Shown here piece after piece: positions 43,248-55,060 of a DNA stretch of 64,000 nt. The notes under the pieces were generated by a model. It was not told the origin of the DNA. It worked only from the letters and a program-made list of their open reading frames with translations, and did not search any database. The stretch's first letter is position 1. The number at the start of each line of letters is the position of its first letter. The DNA is from Pogostemon cablin. Taxonomy: Eukaryota > Streptophyta > Magnoliopsida > Lamiales > Lamiaceae. The DNA lies in contig CM042985.1 of the NCBI GenBank assembly GCA_023678885.1, positions 29,956,465 to 30,020,464 on the forward strand. Reading direction: 5' to 3'. The position numbers and the translations under genes are program-made.

Positions 43248-44804
43248 TGATGAGTGTGTAAATTCAAGTGTTTCGAACCTGGATTCATGTGATGATGGTG
43301 TGTTAGATGGGTGTAATTCGATATGAATCAATGTATGTTGTGAAAAGTCACGAATCAGATGTCTTCGAGGCTATTTGAGTTGATTTTAAAAAAAAATGAG
43401 TTGGAAGTGATCGGATTCAGAAAAAGGGATATTCAGAGGTGCGATTTGACCAAGCAGGCACGAGATTCGACCACGAAGGAGGTGGTTCAACCAGCACCTG
43501 TGATCGAATTGATGGTGAGGAAGCGCCTAGAGTGCCATTCGACCAAGCCATTTGGTCGAATCGTGGTCGAACCAGAAGCCTGAATGGGAGCAGTTGCAGT
43601 TCGACTAGGGAATTTGTGATTCGACCAGGATTCTAGTCAAATCCAGAACCCGCAACCAAGTTACAGGTTGATTCGACCAGGAGTTCGACCAGCTCGAAAT
43701 GATTCGACATGGCCTGTTGGTCGAACTGATGCACAGAAACTTATCATATTCGTATTTTTACACCTTTAATGCATGTGTTCGCTTAAGAAGCCAATCCAAA
43801 GCCCATAAGAAGAGTTTATAAGTATAAAAAAAGATATTTCGCAGGAGAAGAAGGGACTTCAATCATCATCCATCCACCACTGAAGCCCTACCATCATCTC
43901 AAGGAGTCATGAAGAAAGGTTCGGCTGGCGAGTCAAGTAAGATCATACCAATTAACCATGATTGTTCCCAGATCAATCATGGGCTAGAGTCGCTCCGGTA
44001 GTTCTAGGGTTATTGAATTTCCATGTGTAAACTCCGTATAACACTACTTGTGATTTATTTTATATAAGATTGCACTTTTTAAATTCATACTCACAGTCAT
44101 TTTGTGCATCATTAACTGTTATGTAGAGTCTGAATACATACATTGGTTATTGATTGAGTGTGTTCATTGCTGAGCAGGATTACATGTTATAATTCTAAGT
44201 GAAGGATTCCGAAGTCTTATTAGAACTATCTTATATAAATACTTGTTAATTGAATATTATTCGGGTTAATAAGTAGGATAAAGAGTATAACTTCATAGTA
44301 CCTAAAATGAGAGATCATATCAGGTTAGAGTACTAAGTGCATGGGAAATAATTGATACTGATAGTACCTAGAAAGGGGGTGAACTATATCTCTTGCTCCA
44401 AGGATATTCACACGTGTCATACGCTTGTTTGCTTGTGTCTATAGAGTAAACTAGCATGGTTTAGTGATGTATCCATATTCCACAAGGCAGAGTCGGACAA
44501 CAACACATGGAAAGGAAATTAATAAGTAAAACTGAATGACCCGAAGAACTACCTAATTTCTTATTTGATCACAGTCGTATTATCTCTATTGCTTGTTTAT
44601 TTCATTCGCTATTTAAGATCTTTGTTATTTAATTTCATCACTATTCCAAACCAATTTGCCAACATAGTCTTAGTTAATTAGAATATAATTAAATTGATAA
44701 CAATCTGTCCCTTGGGTTCGATAATCACTTGGTCGCCTATCGAAACTACAATCGATATCCTTCATACTTGGGGATTATTTTGTGTGTTGAGAAAACGCTC
44801 ATCA
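43248..44804 (+). mobile_element. Solo LTR in LINE ORF2
   Basis: 1557 bp with inverted ends TGATGAG and CTCATCA, flanked by the perfect 5-bp repeat TGGAT (43243-43247 and 44805-44809). It contains about ten TTCGACCA-type words (43440-43740) and a TATA-like TTATAAGTATAAAA (about 43815-43830). Near the end is CCTTGGGTTCGATAATCACTT, similar to 54987-55010. No internal region is left. Probably gypsy-type, by style only. Confidence 0.85.
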
Positions 44805-47800
44805 TGGATGCTGAGGGATGGTCAGGTGGTATTCTTTCAATATGGAATAATGAAATTTTCTGCAAGGTAAGTTATTGGTTCAATAAAGGTGTGCTTTTAG
44901 TTAATGGTTATTTAAGAGAAGATGGAAAGCAAGTTTGTATTCTAAATGTTTATGCACCATGTTTGCACCATGAAAAAGTTATTCTATGGGAGGTTATTAG
45001 ACTAGTTCTTGGACAGCAACATAATTGTTATATTTGTGTGCTTGGGGATTTTAATGCAGTAAGATCAGAGAATGAAAGAGTTGGGAGAGGGACAACCATT
45101 GATCATAGAGATATTCTTTGCTTTAATAATTTCTTATCTCAAACAGATCTCATTGAAATACCTTTGAGATGAAGATTTTTCACTTGGTACAGAAAGGATG
45201 GTTCATGCAAGAGAAAGTTAGACAGGATTTTTGTGAATGAAGAATGGCTAAATAGATGGGCAGATTATACTTTGAAAAGTTTTGGGAGATCTTTCTCAAA
45301 TCACTGTCCTCTGTATTTTGAGAAAATTAACAAAAATTGAGGCCCAAAGCCTTTTAAATTTGTTAACAGTTGGATAACTCATCCCGATTACAAAAAGTAC
45401 ATAAAAAGAAAATGGGAAGAGCATACTATTTCAGGTTGGGCTGATTTTCGTTTGAAGGAGAAATTAAAACTTATCAAATTGGATCTTAAGAAGTGGAATA
45501 TGAAGGTGTTTGGTAATATTGAAAATTCCATAGAAGAAAAGAAGTTGGAAATTGAAAAGTTGGATTGTATTGATGAAGTTTTTAGATTAGAAGAAGGAGA
45601 AATTATCAGAAGAAACCAGACTACGACTGAATTATTGAGAAGTCTTATCTGGTAGGATAAATTCCTAGCTCAAAAGGCTAAAGTGAAGTGGTTAACAGAT
45701 GGGGATGTAAATTCACGATTCTTCCACGGATGGATAAACAGAAAATTTAAAGTTCTTGGTATGGATGGAATCATGGTGAACAACGTGTGGATGGATTCAG
45801 TAGAAGAGGTAAAAAGAGTGTTTTCCTTCATTTCAGCAATCATTTCAAGGCTCGTAAGTTTAGTCGGCCACAATTTCCAAGTGACATTTTTCAGAGGAAA
45901 GTATTAGAGTGCGGAAATAAATTGTAAGTAGCTAAATTTTCTGAAAATGAAGTGAAGCAAGCAATATGGTCGTGTGAGTCAAGCAAGAGTCCCGGGCCAG
46001 ATGGGTTTAATTTCACCTTCTTCAAAGATAATTGGGAAAACATGAAAGCAGAATTGTGCAGATGATGGATGAATTCTATGACGAAAGAAAAATTGTAAGA
46101 GGATTAAATTCTTCTTTCATCATTCTCATTCTTAAAAAAGAAAACAACTTGTCTTTAGATGACTATAAACCAATATCCTTAATTGGAGGTCTATATAAAA
46201 TCATTTCAAAGACATTGGCTAATCGAATCAGATGTGTGCTTGATGAAGTTATCTCTGAAAATAAATATGCCTTTATGAGGGGTAGACAAATCTCGAATGG
46301 GATTGTTGTTCTTAATGAATTGATTGATGATGCAAAAAAGAAGAAACATGAGAGGATCATATTTAAGGTTGATTTTGCTAACGCATATGACTCTGTTGAT
46401 ATGGATTTTTTGGATGAAATGATGGAAGGCCTCAATTTCAATCCAAAATGGAGAAAATGGGTGATGGAGTGTGTAACCACGACTTCCTCTTCAGTTTTGG
46501 TAAATGGTAGTCCTTCCGGAAACTTTAGTTTAGAAAGAGGCTTGAGATAAGGTGATCCATTATCTCCTTTTCTCTTCTTGATAGTGGATGAGGGATTGAA
46601 CTTACTAATAGAAAAGGCAGTGGAAAAAGGAAATCTTAAAGCAATCAGTCTGGGCAAAGATAAGATTAAAGTGTCTCACCTACAGTATGATGACGACTCA
46701 ATTTTCTCATGCCCGGGAAAGATGGAAAATGTCATTGCAATCAAACATATCCTCCGCAACTTTGAATTAATATTAGGCTTGAAGGTAAAATTTTAAATGT
46801 ACGGAATTTTGGGATTGAATATGGATGAGGATATAGTTCAATCAATGGTTAATTATTTGAGGTGTGAAGTAAGTAAAAATCCATTTTCTTACTTGGGAAT
46901 TAATGTTGGTATCAATCATCGAAAGGCTGCATCTTGGGGAAATATTATTGAAAAAATTCGTAGTCGCTTGAAAAAATGAACAGGGAACATCTTTCTTCTG
47001 GGGGACGAATTACTTTGATTCAAGTTGTTCTCTCTGCATTGCCAACTTATTGCCTATCCTTTTATTCCATACCAAAGAAAATAATTAGAGAGATTATTAG
47101 TGTGCAACGTAAATTCTTGGGGGGTTGTGAGGATAAAGAAAAAATTCCTTGGGTAAAGTGGGGTGATGTTTGTTTTGCAAAAGACAAAGGGGGATTAGAA
47201 ATTAGAAATCTAGCCGGTTTTAATCAGGCACTTCTAGGAAAATGGGTTTGGAGAGTGTTACATAATTAAGAGAGTTTGTGGGTCAAAGTCATTAAATCAA
47301 AAAATGGAGAAAATCCTTATTTAGTGGGAAAAGATCTTAGATCGGGTAGAAGTAAGGGGAGAAAAGAAGCATGGGTTTTGAATTGGTGGAAAGATGTTTG
47401 TGATATCTTCTAGGGAAAAGAGAGTAGGGGTATGATAGGGGAATTATAAAAAAATTATGGGTAGAGGAGATAAAACATTTTTCTGGACAAATTGGTGGGT
47501 TGGAGAGGGTCCATTAATAGAGAATTTTCCTAAATTATTTAGATTGAGTGAACAACAGGAAGCTCGAGTAAGCGATGTTGGAGTGTGGGGGAAGATGGGT
47601 GGAGTTGGAATCTCACTTGGAAAAGAGAATTGAAGGAGAAAGATAAATGTGCACTTAACGATCTTATGTCTTGTTTAAACAGGTACCATTTGGTTAAAGA
47701 AGAAGAAGATTATTGGAGATGAACACGAGCTGCAGATGGGCTATACTCAATGAGTGTAGCCTATAAGTACGTTGTGGAAAAAGAAACTGAAGAAGAGGTA

Positions 47801-48037
47801 TCCCTTGAAGCGGAGGCTTGCAGGAAAGTATGGAAGAGTTTTGCTCCAACAAGAGTACAAGCTATTGTTTGAAAGGTTATTAAGCAAAGATTACCAATGA
47901 AAACAAGCATACAAAAGTGTGGAATGCTACGGGTAAACATTGATACTCTTTGTGCATTGTGTAGAGATGAAGAAGAAACTGTTTTACATATTTTCTTCAC
48001 TTGCAAAGTAGCTCATAGAATTTGGTCAAATTGTTGC
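44805..48037 (+). pseudogene. LINE ORF2: endonuclease, RT and zinc-binding tail
   Basis: The endonuclease resumes with EGWSGGILSIWN, LNVYAPCLHHEKV, VLGDFNAVRSENER and RKLDRIFVNEEW, with SFSNHCPLYF as the final His box. RT follows: PISLIGGLYKIISKTLANRI, IFKVDFANAYDSVDMDFLDE (motif A), SPSGNFSLERGLR then GDPLSPFLFL, and HLQYDDDSIF (about 46676-46705), where FADD is the norm, so the box reads YDDD. Thumb text LSSGGRITLIQVVLSALPTY and the zinc-binding tail LCALCRDEEETVLHIFFTC (about 47950-48010) follow. In-frame stops occur near 45171, 45340, 45655, 46548, 46794, 46977 and beyond. RT would prime on nicked target DNA. The protein is dead and its 3' end is cut off at about 48037. Confidence 0.9.
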
Positions 48038-48044
48038 TGGATGC

Positions 48045-48172
48045 CAAGGCTTGCCCATGCCTAGGCCACACTTCGGGCGCCGGCCAGGGCTTGCCCATGC
48101 CATGGCCCATGCCGAGGCTTGCCAAGGCCATGTCCCATACCCGGGCTTGCCAAGGCCATGCGCCGGTCGGGG
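48045..48172. repeat. GC-rich GGCTTGCC minisatellite
   Basis: Four GGCTTGCC(C/A) units with GGCCATG/CATGCC words, much richer in GC than the LINE before and the LTR after. Confidence 0.75.
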
Positions 48173-48175
48173 AAT

Positions 48176-49053
48176 TGTAGAAATTAATTTAATTAATTAA
48201 TTAAATTAATTAGATTTCATTAATTAGTAAGAGTTAATTATTACATTAATCACTAATTAAATGAGTGTAGTGGATGAGTGTAATTTGACTCATCTATTAG
48301 AGAGGTTATATGAAGTGTAATGAGGCATAATGGGAATTAATATAAAATTATTATCCCACGTTGAACATGTGGGAGGAGAATCCTCAAAAGTTAGGTCAAG
48401 TCGTGAAGACGAATCACGTTGTGTGTAAAAATTCGTTGGACCTGGAGTAAGTTCGTTGAACCTAGATGCAGTAACCCTCCATAATTAATAGTTAAAGGTA
48501 ATGACATCATCAACAATTAATTCGTCATAATTGATGATTAGAGGAAATTACGCCATCAGCAATTATTTCGTCGTAAATCACGTCCATCGCCATTATGGCT
48601 GGGTGGAATGGTGCGCCTATAAATAGGGTCATTCAGCATGCATTCCATAACAACAAACACACCACAAACTAGCACCTTTGCATACACTTGAATAGTGCAT
48701 AGTATAGATGATCCAATTCTCTATCTCTTTAGTTCACTGGAGTTCCTGCGATAGCGGTGCTGCTTCGTCGGAAACGAAAGAACCTTTTTAACTTTGGGGA
48801 TGTTTCGCCAAAAAGTGGAGCACTATCGGGGCATTTTACGTCTTGCAGGAAGATATCCAATCTCGACTCATTTCAAGATCCAGATCTAGTTCCCGCGCCA
48901 GTTCCGTTTGAAGATTCAGATCCCGTGTTAAATCCAAATCCATATCCAAAATAAGATTTGAAGACTTTACTTGTTTCTTCTTTTCTTGTATTTATTTTTT
49001 AGTATTCATATTGTAAGGGATTGTGTGGTGCAAACCCCCCATATTCCCCAACA
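48176..49053 (+). repeat. 5' LTR of element B
   Basis: 878 bp, with a TATA box CCTATAAATAG at about 48616-48626 and ends TG...CA. Confidence 0.85.
48617..48625 (+). promoter_or_regulatory. TATA box of element B LTR
   Basis: CTATAAATA, conserved in the 3' LTR as CTATAAATG at about 58939. Confidence 0.6.
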
Positions 49054-50413
49054 ATAATCGCAAGATGTAAAAACGTTGTATCCCTTGCACCTACAATCAT
49101 AATATGAATATTGATAGAGCATTGATCCCAAAAGTGGGTGAAACCTTCAATGTCAATAAGGACTGTTGGGACTGATTCCTAAGGAGTAACTATGAATCCT
49201 GTTGGGTTTGTATCCCAAAGGATGTATCCTCTAATGGGAATTTCGATATTATTCATGGTTCTGACACCGGGGAGAAGCCCAAAATAATTTACGGGAGTCG
49301 ATACGTACGTAACGAACATCTAAAGAGATGTTAGATCCAAGATCATTGGATTTGATAAGGATAAATTATTGTGCAGAAATTCATTCTTAGTGGCATATGT
49401 AATGCACTTTGCAATGTTATTGTGGTACTTAAATGCTATTAAGTTGTTGAACTCTTTGAGAAATAAAGAAAATAAAGCCAAAAATGGCCATGTGTTAGCC
49501 GAGAAGGCAAATGAGGATTTGAAATCTTTAATCCAAATCAAACTGCTCATGACATATTACTGTCATGTGAGTTGACGTAAGATTGTGTGACGTTTGGATA
49601 ATCCAAAATTCATAAAGCACTTAAAACCCTCAAGTGTTGGGGGTACCACCCCGAGTGTGGAGGTATCACTCCAACTGTGGGGATGTCAACCCGATTATGG
49701 GGTGTGACACTCCAAATATGGGGATGTTTGAATTAAAGATTGAAAGTGGTTGTGTTTAATACACAACAAATTGATTTTGAATAAACGAAAGTGGATCCAC
49801 TCACACGTGTGTGAAAATCAAGATCAATAAAATTGCTAGAAGGAATGTGGTTAAAATCCACAAAGTAAGAACTTAAACAATGGAAACCCAACCATGATGA
49901 CTGGAGATCCCAATAATGGGAAAACGAAACTGTGGAGGTTCAAATAACACTTGGTACCTAACATTCCTTAGAAGAGCAATAAATCCAAGTGTTTGAACCC
50001 GTATTGTGGTGAGACTAAGTCTTTAATTTTTAATGATTTCTAAAAGACCAAGTAGATACTAATTGAGTATAACGGGGTACTCAAGATAGGAGATCACCTA
50101 TGTAAGTGTGAAGTGAGTGGCCGCTTCAAGTGAAATACTTATGAATCCAAAGGGGTCCATGGTCAAAACGGACAAAAACGTGAGAACAAAGATGATGAGA
50201 GGCACTGATGTGTTCACACTATTATCTCAGTATACGCTAAGAAGGAGTAGTTCAAAGACCTTATGTCTACTAAGCCACCGGTATACTCGATAGTGTTGGA
50301 CTACGGAAGGTTCAAAGTCCCAAGCTACCTGTCCGGATACATTAGTCTCATGAGTACTGGATTGTGTGTCTGCATTTCATCTAGGTGCACCAAATTCCAC
50401 TCATGTGGGGGAT
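49054..50413 (+). other. Interior of element B, non-coding
   Basis: No coding remnant is recognised. At 49640-49725 four imperfect ~24-nt units of the form GTGGGG(A/G)TNNCACCCC lie in tandem. Confidence 0.6.
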
Positions 50414-50650
50414 TGTAGGAATTAATTTAATTAATTGGATTTAATTGGTTAGTAAGCATTAATTGTTAAATCAATCACCAATTAAATAAATGTAGTGGGT
50501 GAGTGTAATTTGGCTCATCTAGTGGAGAGGTTATATGAATCGTACTGAGGCTTAATAGGGATTAATACTAAATTATTATCCCACGATCAATATGTAGGAG
50601 GAGAATCCTCAAACATCGGGTCAAGTCGTGAAGACGAATCATGTGTGTGT
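50414..50650 (+). repeat. 3' LTR of element B, left piece
   Basis: Aligns with 48176-48430. The right piece is 58772-59167. The split is caused by copia C with target repeat TGTGT. Confidence 0.85.
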
Positions 50651-51966
50651 TGTTGGATTGTATACTAAAAGTCTAGCTTTTTGTTTGAACAATGTCATAA
50701 CAATCTATTTGAAATTAGAATCATATGATCAAATAATTGCGTCTTATAATTTATTTATATGTTTGATGCAATAGTCCACATACTTTATACTGTAGATAAT
50801 ATGTTGTGCGATAACACGCGGAATATCATATTATCAGTTTTCATATAAAGTATAAACAGAATGCTCACAACCGAGATAGACGGGGACTCTCTATCGGGAT
50901 GGTTGTAGTATGATTTGGTATTAGTTTGTCTTAACTATAGAATCACATTAGTGCACTTTGTGTGTATTGAGCAGGACCGCTTGAGATCGTTCGACTTATA
51001 CTGACTTATAGAAGAACTTGATCTCTGTTATTATGGATGTTCGTGCTCTTAATCCCTATACAATAACCTCCACACGTGGGACATTATGTATTTCTTTGAT
51101 TCATCAATGGATGAGATTTACATGTAGTTAAATCAACAAACTCAGTGAGTTGGGAAATAGTGCTGCCTCTATGGTGTGCTGTTGATTGTAGAAGAAATCC
51201 GTGTCCGATATAGGTTGATGATGTCCCCTTGAGGAGCTCATAAGGATTATCATGTAAACCCTACAGGTGGATTTATTCTGGCATGATAATAAGGTTGAGT
51301 GGTACTACTCTCGGATGAGATATTAATTAATGGAGTTGTCAGCAACTTAATTAATTAATGGGCATTGTATATCTTAAACATGGGGAGACTAATGGACTCA
51401 TAATAAGGAGCCCATAACGTAATTATGGGATTAGAGCGACAGTGCAGTAATAATATTTTAGTGGACTATATTATTATTATTGGACTTAAGTATAAGTTTT
51501 GAGCTAAACTTGGATACTTAAGCCCAATGGAGGCTCGACTCTAATTTCTCCTTCTGGTCCCTGTTGTAGCCCATATATAAGTCATCTCAGCTGTTCTAAC
51601 CCCAGATGAGTCACGCCTAACATGTGAAGAGGGTAGACAGAATATCAGATTGAGAAGATCTCAAAGATCGTCACCCACACGACGTCGAGATTGGACTTGG
51701 GAATACAGCAGAAGATCAAGATGTTGTTTGCTGCTGCTGTTGTCCGCTAACTTGAACGATTTTTATAAAACTGTACAGATCTCAGAACTGTACATGTGAT
51801 ATACTGACGAAAGCCACGGAAAAAAGGATCATTTTGGCTCATAGATCACTCAAATCCGAGATTGGATGAGAGAGTTATGCCCAAAACGGTGGGACTGCGC
51901 AGGCTGCCGGCGAGAATCCATCTTCTTCAACATACCCTGGTAAAAGGTAATACGTTTCTTTGATTT
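50651..51966 (+). repeat. 5' LTR of copia C, 3' end lost
   Basis: Aligns to the 3' LTR up to GGTAATACGTTTCTTTGATT and then diverges. TATA-like CATATATAAG lies at about 51571-51580. Confidence 0.88.
51808..51910 (+). repeat. LTR module M, copia C 5' LTR
   Basis: GAAAGCCACGGAAAAAAGGA, then GATCACTCAAATCCGAGATT, then GGATGAGAGAGTTATGC, then GGGACTGCGCAGGCTGCCGG. Confidence 0.8.
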
Positions 51967-52094
51967 GTTAGAAGCATGCTATGTTTCGTATTTTATTTTG
52001 AATATTATATGCATATAAAAACTCTCGGTGTTAAATAACTAAGTGGGAAAGGAGATTGATAAATAATTCTCACGGCCTTCATTATTGGTTTGTT

Positions 52095-52440
52095 AGCAAT
52101 GTGAATAAACTTACGCGTCGGCATTAGAGTCTTTCTCCCCATCGGATGAGTTTATTCATGGATTGCTGGAACAGACTTCATTAAATAATTATGTTTGTAA
52201 TGTGATGCACATAAACTTACGCGTTGGCTATAGTGCATTCCTCCCTATCTGATGAGTTTATATGCGGTTCACTGGTACAAAGTTATAATTGATGACTGTA
52301 GGAAGTTATCCGAGTGCGTGTATACTTCTCTATCTGTAAGGCATATGAGCTTGCGCAATGGACTTGGGGTCAAATAAAGGTGTACACTTAGGTGCAAATA
52401 AAATGTATCCTTCTCATCGGAGTCACTTCTATTATTTGCA
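52095..52440 (+). repeat. ~100-nt tandem units in copia C leader
   Basis: ATAAACTTACGCG(T)(C/T)GGC recurs at 52102 and 52208, each followed by a CTCCC(C/T)ATC(G/T)GATGAGTTTAT word about 35 nt later. A third, weaker unit (GAGCTTGCGCAATGG...TTCTCATCGGAGTC) starts near 52345. Confidence 0.65.
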
Positions 52441-52839
52441 TGGCTAAAGAGGAACCGACTATTAATTATTTTGTCATGAGGTTAGGTTGACAAATGAAAT
52501 TAATGGGTAAAACCTTCTCTTGTAAATGTTCGGGTTTGTAAACGTCCATACTAATGTGGCTTGCAGACTTACGGTGCTTGAGATGTCGGTGAATTTTATT
52601 TTATATTATTTTGAGGGAATCAATATAAATGGATAAATTCGAAGATTTGATTGGTGTATTTATTTATGATTCTCTGAATTTTCAAAAGGTTTATCTCGCT
52701 TATTGTTTACTAAAAGAAACATATTTACTTGTCCAAAATTAGATGATTAGAAAAGAATCTTGGTTTCAATTTTTATTGCTTAAAAAAATATGTGTTCTTA
52801 CTAAGGATGCCTCATGATGCCTATTAAAGTCTCTAGTGG

Positions 52840-53251
52840 AGAGTTGAGAGGTTCATAGAAATTGATGGTCTCATGCGACTTTTCAGATACTTGAGTAAGT
52901 TAGATAGGTAAGAGGTCATGGATAAGTTGATGAATGAATTGAGAATGCTTGGAGTAGAAATTGAAGGGGAAACCTAGATCAATTTATTCTCCATAATTTG
53001 CCTAGATATTTTGAGCAAGTTCTACCTGGAATACGAGAGGTTGTATATGGTGGGGAACTTCTGACAAAATATACGGCTAAGAAAATCCATTTTTATCAAG
53101 AAGTGAACAAGGTTAGTATCTCATTCACTAGTCATTGAAGCATGATTAGTAATGGCATCTACTGACACGCTGTGTGTAGATACCGAAATTACTAAAAGCG
53201 TGTAACTAAGTGATGATAAGATTATTATGAACATGGGTAATGCTACTGATT
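52840..53251 (+). pseudogene. Copia C gag and early protease remnants
   Basis: Short readable pieces such as RFIEIDGLMRLFRYL and MDKLMNELRMLGVEIEGET resemble the C-terminal half of a copia gag. Further on, text near 53150-53245 is in the place of the protease start. All are separated by stops and frameshifts. The sequence is then interrupted by the LTR-like insert. Assignment rests mostly on position. Confidence 0.45.
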
Positions 53252-53449
53252 AGTGTAAAAATCTGCATGTTTTAGAGTCCGATTTAGCACTGTTGTATGG
53301 AATTTATATCCGTATTTGAGCATCTTTTGGTTGAATTGCATATATTTGTGTTATAGATGCTTGTGAGGTGTTATTTCGTGTTTTTAGGTGAAAAACGGGG
53401 GTAAAAAGAGCAAAAATGGAAGTCGGGAGCGAAGCCGGGCCAAATAAGA

Positions 53450-53800
53450 ATTGGTGCAGCATGGCACGACTCGTGCTAGCCTTGGCATGGGTCGTGCAGC
53501 CCACATAGTCCACTAGTGCTGGCCATGAGATGCAATCGCCGCCCAGCACTCCCCGAAAGTGCATGACTCGTGCCACTACTTTGCACGACTTGTGTCATAT
53601 TCAAATTGATGAATTTTTAGGAGTTCTTTATATGGTTCCAAAGCCAAGGAAGAGAGAATCGCGTGAGCGCAAAAATCACCTCAATCAGAGATCGGATGAA
53701 GAAGTTATGAGCAAAACCGTGAGGACGCGCAGGCTGCCGAAGGGCTGCACGACCCGTGCGGGAGGCGGCACGACCCGTGCAAGGCCGGCACGACTCGTGC
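53450..53800. repeat. Reiterated GCACGACTCGTGC palindromes
   Basis: About eight words of the form GCACGAC(T/C)CGTGC or a half-site (53456, 53488, 53560, 53582, 53747, 53769, 53789). Confidence 0.8.
53630..53740 (+). repeat. LTR module M, copy in LTR-like insert
   Basis: TATATGGTTCCAAAGCCAAG, then GAAGAGAGAATCG, then AAAAATCACCTCAATCAGAG, then GGATGAAGAAGTTATGAGC, then GACGCGCAGGCTGCCG. Confidence 0.8.
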
Positions 53801-55060
53801 AACTGCCCAGCAGGCCCGTTTTGTCATTTTTTGGCCCGTTCATCATTTTTGATGTGAAAAAGCCCTATTTTGAGATGAAATCCGATTTTAGCAGCCTTCA
53901 ACTATAAAAGGACCCCTTGGGGTGTTCAAAACTCTAATTCTCCATAACTCTTCATACTCCTACACATCCATACGTACTTTTCATCACCTTCCGCCATCCA
54001 TCTCTACCCTTCACCCGCCTTTCACCTCTCACACTCGATCACTATGTTTGCTACTTGAGAAGGAGAACGGAGAAGGATCATCAAGATGGAAAAAGAAGAC
54101 GGAGATTTATTCCAGAAACGGGTTTTTCTTCCTTCTTTAATTTCTTATTGTTGATTTATAGACTCATGGGTAAGTTTCTTTCCATAGACATGGTTGTTGC
54201 TTATAACACCATGGGCTAGTACTTTTCTGGATAGTACTAGGTTCTGAAGGTTAAATTGTTTTGAATTGATGATCTAGATTTTAAGTTGGATACCTGCAAT
54301 ATACTTATTCCTTTATTAATGTTTTGATTTGAGACTTATATTTTTATCTTATATGATCTGTCCTTATTCATGGGTATGTCATTGTTCTATGCATGTTCAT
54401 GATTATTACTTGTGTCATAGAAGGAATTACATTTGTCTATCTGTTATGGGTAAAGGGGATCTAACCATATAACCTTTATTCATTAGAATAATTAATACTG
54501 GACACCTAATATATTTATTAATTACCATTCTAGAGGATTTGGTTTCTTAGATTGTTAGGTGGGAGTTGGGGATTAATTTTAAGTACCTATAAAGGAAGTC
54601 TAGTGTACTAGCCTTTAATGGAATTTTACATGAAGTACCTAAAAAGGGAGTAAGATTTATTCTTCTGCATTTGAGGGTTCAAACCAGGCGTACGTGTTGA
54701 GTTTACTTTAAAAAAGAGATTTAACATAGTTTAGTGATGCCTTCATAATAACTGCATGAATTCTAATTAATTGTCTAGTGAGTTAATTTGACCAATTTAA
54801 CTGGATTGCCTAGTGCTGTCTATTTTCTCTCTTGATTATCTTCCATATTTAATTTTATTGCTATTATTATATTTTTAGTAATTATTTTCTGCATCTTTAG
54901 ATTAATTAAATTCTTCTAAAAATACCCATATTTGTCTTAAATTAGAACAGTCATAAATAGATTAAATAGTGAATCTAGAATTATCCCTTAGGTTCGATAA
55001 TAGACTTGGTCACACACTTATCTGCAACAGATTCCCTACATTTGGGGACACGCAAAAAGG

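Larger units (their letters stand above)
38200..48037 (+). mobile_element. L1-type LINE with two nested insertions
   Basis: ORF1 (RRM-like and DUF4283-like text) precedes ORF2 (endonuclease, reverse transcriptase, zinc-binding C-terminus), the order of plant L1 elements. A non-autonomous LTR element sits in ORF1 (38726-41523) and a solo LTR in ORF2 (43248-44804). Net length is about 5.5 kb. Many stops and frameshifts show that it is old. The 3' end with its poly(A) is not seen; LINE similarity stops at about 48037. Confidence 0.9.
53252..55060 (+). mobile_element. LTR-like insert in copia C with GCACGACTCGTGC words
   Basis: Starts TGATTAGTGTAAAAATC, like the solo LTR at 43248 (TGATGAGTGTGTAAATT). 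It shows a block of GCACGA(C/T)(C/T)CGTGC palindromes, module M, a TATA box (CTATAAAAGGACC, about 53905), pyrimidine-rich sequence, and near the end TTCGATAATAGACTTGGTC and TACATTTGGGGA, close in style to the end of 43248-44804. The exact right boundary and target repeat are not clear. Probably a solo gypsy-type LTR. Confidence 0.6.

Noticed and set aside
46163..46657. 164-codon minus-strand frame opposite the LINE RT
   Set aside because: Antisense shadow of the RT frame, whose conserved motifs are on plus.
48834..49072. Proof of self-primed replication in element B
   Set aside because: Only a 13-nt complementarity is seen; the site is not at the RNA 5' end as in known self-priming elements, so it is kept as a possibility within a finding only.
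52240..52275. Hammerhead-ribozyme-like CTGATGAG word
   Set aside because: No matching GAAA core or closing stems nearby; not a retrozyme.
53304..53907. Frames in the GCACGACTCGTGC array
   Set aside because: LTR-like sequence with repeats; no domain and overlapping opposite frames.
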